64,000 bases of DNA, taken from the NCBI RefSeq assembly GCF_964340395.1, contig NC_135557.1, positions 14,217,161-14,281,160 of the forward strand. Reading direction: 5' to 3'. The stretch comes from Glandiceps talaboti (taxonomy: Eukaryota; Hemichordata; Enteropneusta; Spengelidae). Below the pieces are notes generated by a model that was given only the letters and a program-made list of their open reading frames with translations, searched no databases and was not told the DNA's origin. Position 1 is the stretch's first letter. Every line of letters begins with the position of its first letter. Shown here in pieces: positions 11,289 to 23,100 of the stretch. The translations under genes and the position numbers were made by a program.

Positions 11289-12788
11289 CTGAAAATGATA
11301 GATTGTGTTAAAAGTTACACACTGCTATAACATTGTTTGCTTTACAAGGTTTTTTTCTTCTCTCTCCTCGGAGGCAAACTGAAAACAATTACTTTATTTC
11401 TACAATGTTTGTAGCAGTACCCCTACAAAGTTACAAACTGGTTACTAATAAGATGAACTGCTTGAATGTTTGTTGTAACCTTATTAAGTACCTCAACAAA
11501 TGCATGTACTTATTTCATGTGGGAATCCACTCATGACAATATTGTTTCATATACTTACTTCATGTGGGAATCCACTCATGACAACACTGTTTCATATACT
11601 TACTTCATGTGGGAATCCACTCATGACAACACTGTTTCATATACTTACTTCATGTGGGAATCCACTCATGACAACACTGTTTCATATACTTACTTCATGT
11701 GGGAATCCACTCATGACAACACTGTTTCATATACTTACTTCCTGTGGGAATCCACTCATGACAACATTGTTTCATATACTTACTTCATGTGGGAATCCAC
11801 TCATGACAACACAGTTTCATATACTTACTTCATGTGGGAATCCACTCATGACAACACTGTTTCATATACTTACTTCATGTGGGAATCCACTCATGACAAC
11901 ACTGTTTCATATACTTACTTCATGTGGGAATCCACTCATGACAACACTGTTTCTGGCTAATTCACACATATCACAGGTAGATAACTTCCATACTTGTGCC
12001 GCAATGCTATACTCCTCCATTAAGGGTTCCTTGGGAAAAGAAATAAAACATGGAAGTTAGACAGGCACAGACAGAGTTTATACATTTGGGGATGGCGTAT
12101 ATACCTCAATACAAACACTGTTCTACATTGTACTTATATTGCTTGGGCTGTGAGGTTAGGGGTGTGTGACAACACTCATTATTAAAGGGGGTGAGTGACA
12201 ACACTCATCATTAAAGGGGGGGTGACAACACTCATTAATGGGGGGGGGCAACAGGGGTGCATCAATCACTACATAAAGTCAATGTAGTGGTATAAAGGGG
12301 TGTAACAGTCATTACTGAGAAAGTACAACATCGAGAGTAACAATTAAGATGTGTAGGTACCACAGGGGGTGCAACAGTCAAAGTGTTGGTATAACAGGGG
12401 GTGCAACAGTCAATTCATAAAATCTCTGTACCTTAGTGAAATGGAACTGTAGTGGATCATCTGTTGAGAGTGACACTACCAATCCTCTAGCCAGGAATTC
12501 TGGCAGTGGGTTTCGATGATAATTAAGAAACAGATGATTATTACTTAGGGGTGACATAGCAATACCAATCTGAGATAAGTAGTACAAATATTGTAACACT
12601 GGAGCCTGCAAGAGGAAAGAAAATAAATTTTATTAACTTATTATTTTGTTCTCATTTTATATAGTTCATTTTATTCTGATTTGACATTTCTTCTATTGAA
12701 AAAATATTCAGCCAAACCTACACTAAAGTGCAATTGTTGCTTTCCACAGAACATCAAACTAATATCACCAGTACATAAATATCTGTGT

Positions 12789-12831
<43 letters not shown>

Positions 12832-13238
12832 AACATTAAGGATATCAATGCATTAGATGCATCTGTGCAGCTTTGATATTACAATATGTACACATACACA
12901 CCAACATACACAGACACATATCCACATATACATAGACACACATATAAACTTACATATACATAAAGTATACGATAGACTACACATTGTACTAACCTTTCTA
13001 AGTAGTAAACCATGTGAGATATTTTCTGCCACCATAAATGCTGACACCAAATGGTGAATAGGGCCAGCCTCTCCACTGTGGGGTCGCAACACAAATGTAT
13101 TAAATCCTCTCTCCCTGAATAATAAACAAAATTCTGTTAGGACAACATGGAAAATGTTTATGTAAAGCAATTCATCTCTTGCACCAATAAGTGGTGAGGG
13201 TAAGGAAGGGTGGGGGCAGCAATAAAAAGGCAATGAAA

Positions 13239-13293
<55 letters not shown>

Positions 13294-15541
13294 ATACATT
13301 AATATAATGCCACAGAATATATTTTCATCTTTTCACGTTCATGTTTTTTTTATGGATATTGTGCAATTTACCGATTTTGGTTTAGTACCAGTAAGGCTAT
13401 AATGTGACTTTGTAAAGCTGTCTAGTCAGAAAATAATACGGAAGGCGGGGGAGGGGGATATATGTTGATATATATTGTTAATGTTTATAATAAAGGCACA
13501 CATGCTGAGTTTATACATGTCATGTGTAGTCTTTACTGCATATTTAAAAGGCATTCGTAGTATTGTATCTACTGAAGCACATTTAACCACCACCGGCAAT
13601 TGACTGAACTCAAACCTGGTATTAAGATATAACTCATAAACGATCCGATGATGTAATTTACGATACATATAAAAAAAATGTTCAGGAAATTCCTACTAAT
13701 CAATCAACTCTTCTAACAATGCCAGAAGACAATTGTATTGTTATAGAAGACATTCATTGTCATTAACATTATACTGGAATGTGGTTTTATTTAAATATTT
13801 TCACTTGGAGAGTAAAAACCTTATAAACTCAGTTTGTGTCTGCTTTCGAATCAGTGGGGACTTATCCAAGGACTTTACAAAAGCCCCAAGTCACTTAACA
13901 AAAACTTCCAAAATATTATTCAGTCGAAAGAAAAACTTACTTTCTGAAATGATTTAGCACCACTAAGTTAGCATACATGTAATACAAGTAGTAGGCATAT
14001 GAAGGATTTTCTACGTCAGTCCACTTGTCAGGAGTAGGACTATCATTTGTGAAGACGTGGTTTTCAGGCTTGGATTCATCGTCTACACTGTCAAAACCAG
14101 TCACCTGTAAGTATAAAGAAGTGTATAAAATGTTTACTATGCACAACAATAACAAGACATGGCTTGATTCTCATAAATGACCTTGAAAGTGAAGGTCAAG
14201 AGTATAAAATGTTTACTATGCACAACAATAACAAGACATGGCTTGATTCTCATAAATGACCTTGAAAGTGAAGGTCAAGAGTATAAAATGTTTACTATGC
14301 ACAACAATAACAAGACATGGCTTGATTCTCATAAATGACCTTGAAAGTGAAGGTCAAGAGTGTAAAAAGTTTACTGTGGACAACAATAACAAGACAAGTC
14401 TTGATTCTCCTAAATGACCTTGAAAGTGAAGGTCAAGAGTGTAAAAAGTTTACAATAACAAGACATGGCTTGATTCTGAAAAATGACCTTGAAAGTCAAG
14501 ATCAAGAGTCTCCAACAGTGAGAAGGTCAAGAGTGTAAAAAGTTTACAATAACAAGACATGGCTTGATTCTGACAAATGACCTCAAGGTCAAGAGTCTCC
14601 AACAGTGACCTTTAAGGATAAGGCTTGATTTGATTTGCTTTATTACAATGGCTTGCATTTGTTCCCCTTTCTCTGTACAACCAATAAAGGCTACTTAATG
14701 TTCAACTAAAATACACTGGGTATACTTACATGTTGTAGGAAACAATGCAGTTCTGGATGAGATTCTGGATTCTGTGTGACTTCAAATAAGGGCATGAAGA
14801 TGTTGTCCAAAATCTCTTGAAAATTATTCACTATCTTCTTAGTACGGTAAATGTCACTGTGTGAGAAACAGAAGGGGGGGGGGGTGATTGATTGATGGAA
14901 TAGTATATGTCACTGTGTGTAAAACAGAAAGGGGGGTTGATTGATCGATTGATAGAATAGTATATGTCACTGTGTGTAAAACAGAAAGGGGGTTGCTTGA
15001 ACACAAAATATGGATTATACACCCTGGTCAAATACATCACAACAACTGACGTCTACGTTACTGATTTGCAATATCAAAATGTTCCAAACCGCCACTATTT
15101 TCACCAAATTTTCATAGATTATGCTTGAGGAGGTATAATTATATTGTTTTCCAATATTTTACTTCTTTCAGCTAGAAAATACTTGTGACCAAACATTTTG
15201 TCTAGCGACTCATATTGAAAATGCCCCCTTAGGTCACTCATATTTTTCCCAGCTGAATGAAGAAAAATATTGGGTAATATTCAACTTCTTAGTATACTTA
15301 CAAAAGTCTAGGAATCTGTACAAGCCATCTGATATTGTTAGAATACACTTGGTGATTGTATGCCCATTTAGCTAGTTGGTCCCATTCATCACAATCTCTT
15401 CCATAAATTGATAAACGGTATTCAGCATTCTGATATTTGGATTCTTCCAAATCAGCTGCTACCTCCTGTATTAAAGTCAGATATAGATACATGTATTATG
15501 TATACCTTGATTGATGTATGAGTGTAAGAATGGGAGGGAGG

Positions 15542-15631
<90 letters not shown>

Positions 15632-15709
15632 GAGACACACACAGAGACAGAGATAGAGAGACAGACAGTGACAGAGAGACAGACAAAGAGAGAGAGAGAG
15701 AGAAAGAGG

Positions 15710-15747
<38 letters not shown>

Positions 15748-16952
15748 GTGAGTGAGAGGGAAGAGAGTGAGAGTGAGAGAGTGAGTGAGTGAGAGACACA
15801 GCAAGAGGGACAGAGAGAGTGAGACAGACAGAAAGAGACAGAGACAGAATGATAGAGAGAAAGCGTGAGACACAGCCACAGAGTACGAGAGATGCACATA
15901 CAGACACAGACAGAGACATCATATACATAAATCACATAGGTTTTTATAAATCTAAATAATAGTTATGTAATTCTTTGACTAAATTTAGGTACACTACTTA
16001 TAAATTAATGGGATTACTAATAGTAGTGAGCTGTGAGAAAATTTGGAATGTTAGTTACAGAAAGTACATATATATCATTACAATCTACATTAAATGAACA
16101 ACTGCCCCTCCCCCCTCACCCCCCCCCCCCCCACCCTTAGGAGGGTGACCCATAACAAAGGAACGACGATTGCTCTACGCCACTTTTTATTACCGATGGC
16201 ATCATTTCATAAAATTTCTAGAGGGTCAGAGTGGAATATAATCACACACTTACATTAATCAACTGTGCAAAGAACTTGCCATTGTTGTGATTATTAGTTT
16301 TGATAAATATCTCTCTCAGTTTGCTTTCACCGATGGGATTGTACTTGGAGTTGAACTTGTCAAAGCGATGAAAGGTATTACGATCCTGTAAAGAAAATGG
16401 CATTAATTAACTAACTCACGATGGTCACACACAACAGAGCTTGAAATATTTTGCATAAATGACGCTGTCACTGAATTATTTTAATTTGTGGAATTTTTTT
16501 TGGAATGTTACGAAATAAATGTTCATCACTTGTTTCGCTAAAATCACTCAAACCAGTAACTCAAAATACTATGGTAACACAATATGAATCTACAGGCTAC
16601 ATTTTCTACAGCATACACTTAATCACTTTATTCAACAACCAATGGCCTTTGATGTGAAATTTCAGTTTGAGAGAATACAATATAATTACTCACTGCATGG
16701 ACATCCAACATATCCACAGTCAGATCATAGGATGTCAATTTCATGTCATCAAACACCTGGAAAAACAAAAGATATTTTGTAACTGACTATAGAGGGGGCT
16801 GTTGCAATGACAGATTCATTTCAGATGTATTCTAAATCAGGGGTGTCAGTCAGGGCTGTTGTGAATAAGGCTGTTTTTATTTGATATGAAGCACTGCTGA
16901 CATAATACATAGAATTGTAGGCTAGCAAGGACCATCAATGCTCTATAAACTA

Positions 16953-16983
<31 letters not shown>

Positions 16984-17459
16984 AATTGATTAATTGACTT
17001 GCTGCTTAACTGGTGTGATCAATAGTTCAATGTTGAATAAAAAACTACATGGGGGGATGGGGAGGGAGGGGGGGGGGGGTTGAAATGTTTTAGTTCTCAT
17101 CCTGCAAAAACGATATTCATGTTTATAAAGGAATCTTGTTTGCTTGTACCCGTAAATGCAAATAATTCTGAAAATGTCGTCAAATTGAGAAATGGAAGAA
17201 TTTTTGCTGTATGGTAAATGCATGCTTCTAACTTACATAAAAGTGTCAATAAAAAGAGCATTTTTCTCACATGACTTTGTATTCATAGCACTACACACTA
17301 CTACATAACTGATTTCAAATTGGTTTGCTGTCTTCACATACAATTATCAATTTTGGTCAGTTAAGTTAGAAGGGGTGGGGGTGGGGGTTGATGTCTAACT
17401 AAAAGAATCAAGTTTTTTATCCTACATTGAAATATTGATCTCACTCCTAATTGACTGAC

Positions 17460-17496
<37 letters not shown>

Positions 17497-20091
17497 CAAT
17501 GATTGATACATAGATATGAATTCAAATCTACATTACCTGTGAGAGTGTTCTACCGGTTTCTGAACACACAACTTCATCACCGTATCTCTTCAATCTAGTT
17601 TTAATAAATCTCAGTAAATGTTTCTGATTCATGCAAGATGCAGCATGGACGTGAGTATCCACCTAGGATGACAAAATAAACAACATTAAAAGTTGTAATC
17701 ATTTGTAAATAGCTACTGGTTGGCTGCTATACACAGGTTTGACTGTAACATGATGGCGTAAACATGACGAAAACTAAACAAAATGACAACTAATACTATA
17801 ACAGAACCCCATGACATGTCAGTGCAAGTGTGGTGTACTCGGGGTATTTGCACAAGTGCTTGCAGTGTTCTCTGCACTCGTACTTTCACAAGTGTAGCGA
17901 GTCAAAGTGTAACAGAAAACACTGCAAGCACGAGTGCAACCCCCCCCCCCCCCCCCCCGAGTAGCGAACAATCATGTCCTTATTTGCATATCATTTGCAT
18001 GCAGGTATTCAATAATGTTTTTGGTATTGCACTGCAGTGATAATACCACTAGTATGCATGCGCACCAGTGCAAGTAATCTCTTGGTACATATGTAATAAT
18101 GTACTAATATTGTAAAGTTTGTCTACCGTTCTCCTTACCTTTCTAATGTTATAAAAGTCTCTATGTGGTACAATTTTCTGTGCAGCTAATTCTTTCATCT
18201 CATTTAGTAAGATATGTAACTGGTACCGAGACGACAAGTACTGTAAACGACGATATGAAAACGTTTTTCTGAAAATAAAAAAAGGATTACAGTCGATGAG
18301 TAAGTATGTACCAGGGTAATATAATACGATAACTTTATTGCCATGTGCATAAAATGTATCCGAAATTGGTTTTCCACGTGCACAAATGGAAAGAAAACAA
18401 CAATTGAATAAAACACCACACTGAGCATGCTCAGATGCAAAGGACTATGGGATTTCTGTGGTTATTGTAATACCTAATCTGGAGCTACCAGTAAAATAAA
18501 CCTCCCGTAATGGTAAAAGGTGACTATGAATTGATCATTTGTTTACAAACAATGCAACATTATTGTTTACGATGCTGATTGATTAGTATTTATTATCACA
18601 TTTCCCATGATGCAACATTCAACATGGCGGGTTTGCAAGTTCCCTACTAAAGAACACTACAGTAATACTTCCATAGATTAAAATGTGAAAAGACACTAAA
18701 AAATACAAATGCAGAGACAAATAGCACAAAACTAACATGAACTGTAAAAGATCCTAGGACGGGTTTGCCGTTTTAAATGCGAATCGCAGATCAATCGTTT
18801 ATCGCACAAATTAAAGTGTACCTGGGTTCCACAGGTTATTTCCCTGCTACTATTCACGTCATATTAGCATCACACATTTTCAACGTTAAAATTTCCAATT
18901 TAACAAGATCGAATATTTCAGTTACCTGTATTTTATCCATTTATAAAAAGTAGTCTTGTATGATATGAGGACATTCCACATTTGGGAAAAAAATTGGAGT
19001 CATTTCATGATTTTATATCAGATGAGATGTTTCACACGGAAGGGAATAGGCACTTAGGAGTCATGAATATTCATTATGAAACCATGAATATATTATTTTT
19101 GCGAACTCCCATCATGCAATTGCACACAGTAAAGATACCCTATAAAGGCACAAGATCAACTTAATGTTTCTCTGAAATCACAAGTAATTGTAGATTAAGT
19201 TTATAAAACATTTTTTTGTTTCCTGGAGTGTTGTTCCCCTTTAAATTGCAAGTCTACCATACTTACCCCAGGGGGCGGTACCTGTGGCCACCTCTGGTAG
19301 GGGTGTGTGGCCAGTGCTGGAAACCCCATTTTAGACCCACTTTGACCAAAAAACCAATACCCCATTTTAGACCATTACAGGTTTTTAAAAGATGAAAGTT
19401 TAGACCTAAGTACATTTTCCTTAGCAGGCAACATTTTGGGACAATTTATGACAGTTATGATTTGGTAAAGGACAATGGACCACATTTTAGACCAAGCACA
19501 ATAAAAAATAATGCAAAGTTGACCCCGTTTTAGACTCTTCAGCTCAAAAAAAAAACAGACCCATTTTAGACCTAAGGGTTAGAAAACGCACCCCAAAGGG
19601 CGGCACATATAATATGCGAAAATGTATAGTATTTACTCAAGTAAGGAAGTGTAAGATTGTAGATTGTGCTAGGTAAATAAGTTGTTTTTGTCAGCCCCCA
19701 CCCCCCCCCCCCACCCCCACCTCTTCCCAGGATACTTACATTGGTCCATTGGTAATAAGGGCAGTTAATTCATTCATATCAGCGATGAAAGATGGTCTGT
19801 CAACGTATGGAAATTCCATGGGACTTTCCTTGTCTTCCTGAGTTTCATCATCATCACATGGATAGATGTGTATAATTCCTTTTACCATCTTCAGTTCACA
19901 TTTGATTGGGCCTGGAATATCACATTGAAATGGGTCGTTGTTGGATTTTGGTGGGTGAACAGGATGATCTGAAGAAAATGGAAAAAGAAAATGTTACATG
20001 TTTGATGATCTTTCTTTGTTTGCAGATAATGTTGCCTTTGATAAAAACATTTCAAATGAGTGTCTCTAAACTAGTACCCTTCCCACAAATA

Positions 20092-20151
<60 letters not shown>

Positions 20152-23100
20152 CATAGCATTATCTGACATTTGTGCCAGATTTAGTTGAAACTGACAAATG
20201 TTTTTCAGAAACACAAGTCCACATGGACACACATACATGTATGAAAACAACCAATGCATCTGCAAGTTTCACCTGTTCCTCACAAAAAAAACATAACATA
20301 TCTACCCAGCAAAATCTTACTTACCTAGCGTTGTCATGGGGACGCTGTCATCATCTTCATCATCATCAGATACATCGTTGACAACGCTACCATCTGTAGT
20401 CCGCAATGCCCTGGTTGCTATCTTAGGAAAACTCTGCTGTGCTAGCTTCATGTACTTCTGTCTGATTCGCAGTGCTCCAACGATACATTTAGAGGCTTCT
20501 CGTAAGTCTTCCAATGAGACCTGAAGGTCAAAGGTCACAAGACATAATTGATCTCTTGACCTTGACTTTTAAATTTAAGTCAAACATTCAATTGAGAACA
20601 AAACTAAACATTTTGTTAGTCCAGCTGCTAGACTCTTGGGCAATTCTGCGAAATTAAAAGCAACGACAGGTTGCATGGTGTCAAAAGTGTTACCACAGGC
20701 AACAGTGGTACAGTCATCCTTGTCAACCTTCTGAGTGCAGATCTGAGGTCTCGTTACTAGACTAACGTTTAATATGAGACACCAGTGTATATCTATGTGA
20801 GACATAAAACATATCTCACAATCAGTGAATGAGATTTACATAGTGACTACCAGTGTGCCCTCTAATGATAGCCAAGTTTTGTTGTGAGTCAAAATGAGAA
20901 AAAAATGGCATTTCTTGTGAGTCACCACATAGTAATTAAGAGATAGGAAAACACCAAATTTTGGTGCGTTACTAGAAATTTTGTGGTGCTTAAAATTGGC
21001 TTAGAGGGCACACTGGTGACTACACAGTATGTCATACATTGGGCATAAACTGATATCTAATTTGTTACTGCATACTTGTACTATGACAAAACACCATGAC
21101 GTGTGAGTGTAAGCGTGGTGGGTGTACTCATGGTATTTGGTTACATGCTTGCGGTGTTCTCTGTGGCCGTACTTTCACAAGCGTAGTGAGTGCAAGTGCT
21201 GGAGAAAACACTGCAAACACGAGTACAAATAAACACAAAGTACTTGCCAACAAACACAAAGCACTTCACATGGACATGCATATCAAGCGACAATGAAAAG
21301 AAAGACATTGGAAATGCACATTAGTACAACTAAGATCAGGGTTGTATGGAAAGTGAAGTCTACGCATCATCATTATAATTGAAACAACCTTTAATTTTTT
21401 CCTTTCAAAACACCGGTGCTGACTTCTTGAGTCTGTAGTATTTTTTTGGAGACTGTCATTGCAACATTGTATTACTATAGGTCATAAAATTTTATACTTT
21501 AGTCAAAACAAATGTTGATATAAAATGCCCCCCTCATGATCTGTTTACCAAACACAACAACCTTGTAGAGGTTGGGTGACTTATCAGTGAACGCAAACAG
21601 AGTGATACACTGTAACTTACTTGTATCACAAATATTGATACATGTGAAAACTATTTTCAATGACGGTTCTACTAAGAGGTGTACTCAAAGGGAAAAAATA
21701 ATGATTAGTTCAATTATAACAATGTTGCACAGACTTCACTTTCCATACAACCCTGATCTTGGTTGTACCAAATTTGAATACTTACACCCGATGTGTCATC
21801 TCCTGAAATAGCTACTCTTTGAAAGTTAGTAGCCAAAGTCTGATCAATATGTCTCTGGAATTTCTCCTGCTTTTCTCTTGGGATAGGAATTCCCGCCTTC
21901 ACCACATCCTCTATTTCATCAATATTCTCTGTAAAAGCTCTGATTTACACAAAGCAAAAAAAAAATCAAAAACAGTGTCATTGTTTGTGAACTTTGCAGG
22001 CAAGATGATATGGTTTGTATTTATTTTTTTCAACAACAGATGCCAGCTTAACCTGGAACTGTGAAATAATTTAATAAAAAAAAAAGAACATGGCAGTGAA
22101 TAAATTTCTAAAGACAAGCTTTGACACTTGAAGTGATAACCTTTGACATGACCTTTGACATAGATATGAACTTTGACATGTAAAGAGGGGATAAAGGTAC
22201 TCGGTTTAATATTTCAGTTTGACTGTACAGCAATGTCAAAGAGAATTCATTCTGAGGTAGGCTTAAAAGACACGTTTTTTAAATTTCTAGAAAATACTGC
22301 AAATTATAGTTTGCTTATTTGGAAATTGTGCAAATTTTTAATCTGCAACAGATTTCAAGAGAATAAACTTTTTTGAGTCGATCGATTTTCACCAAAACTC
22401 AAGTTAACAACTGCAACTACCTTTCTCTTTATAATGTCTCTTTCTCTTGTGAAAATCAGTAAATATTAAGCAAGTTGAGGTCTTTGACAAAAATGCCAGT
22501 CACCTTTTTTTCATTGTACCTCTCATGACTCTGTTACCTTTGTCCATCTGTAGGTCAAACTGCCATATATGGTATGCAAGCATGATGACTACATTGCAAT
22601 ATGGGATATGTGTTGCATTATGGGATATTGGACTTGGCAATAAGCAAATTTTGAATGACTCTTAGTTGGCCTAGATTAAGTGAGTGTTTTCTTGTCCATT
22701 AAGCTAGTAGGAACACTGATCCTTTCTCACGAAAAAGAGAATAAATTCAACTTTTTTTCTGTTCGAATTTGACTATTTTATACCAAGCCATACATTGTGT
22801 TCACTATGTGAAATGTAAGTCTTGCAAAAAATAGGAACACAAAATAATTTTTAAAAATTGACCCCTACTGACCCCAGATATTTGTGCAAGGAAGTACTTT
22901 CCATTCAACTTCGAGTCATAGAGTTGCCATTACCATTCCAATTATGACATACCATTGCTATCATTTACATAAATTTACATAACAATAGATAATATTTGAC
23001 ATCGCCTTCACATTCACCATTAGGCTACAATAGACATGTTGTTGGTTCCAAGATGCATTGTGCGTCTCTCCACACAATGTCATGTATTGTGTACGCGTTG

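Noticed and set aside
11466-12060. Two long plus-strand frames (164 and 186 codons) made of 15-residue repeats
   Set aside because: They run antisense over the 45-bp array and the AMPD exon; the period is divisible by three, so open frames arise automatically.
15452-15935. Ser/Leu/Cys-rich and Arg/Glu-rich frames up to 158 codons
   Set aside because: Products of the GA/GACA microsatellite in an AMPD intron.
21929-21931. Acceptor TTTTACAG for AMPD exon 4
   Set aside because: Gives the wrong phase with the preceding exons; the acceptor 11 nt upstream (at 21942-21940) restores it.
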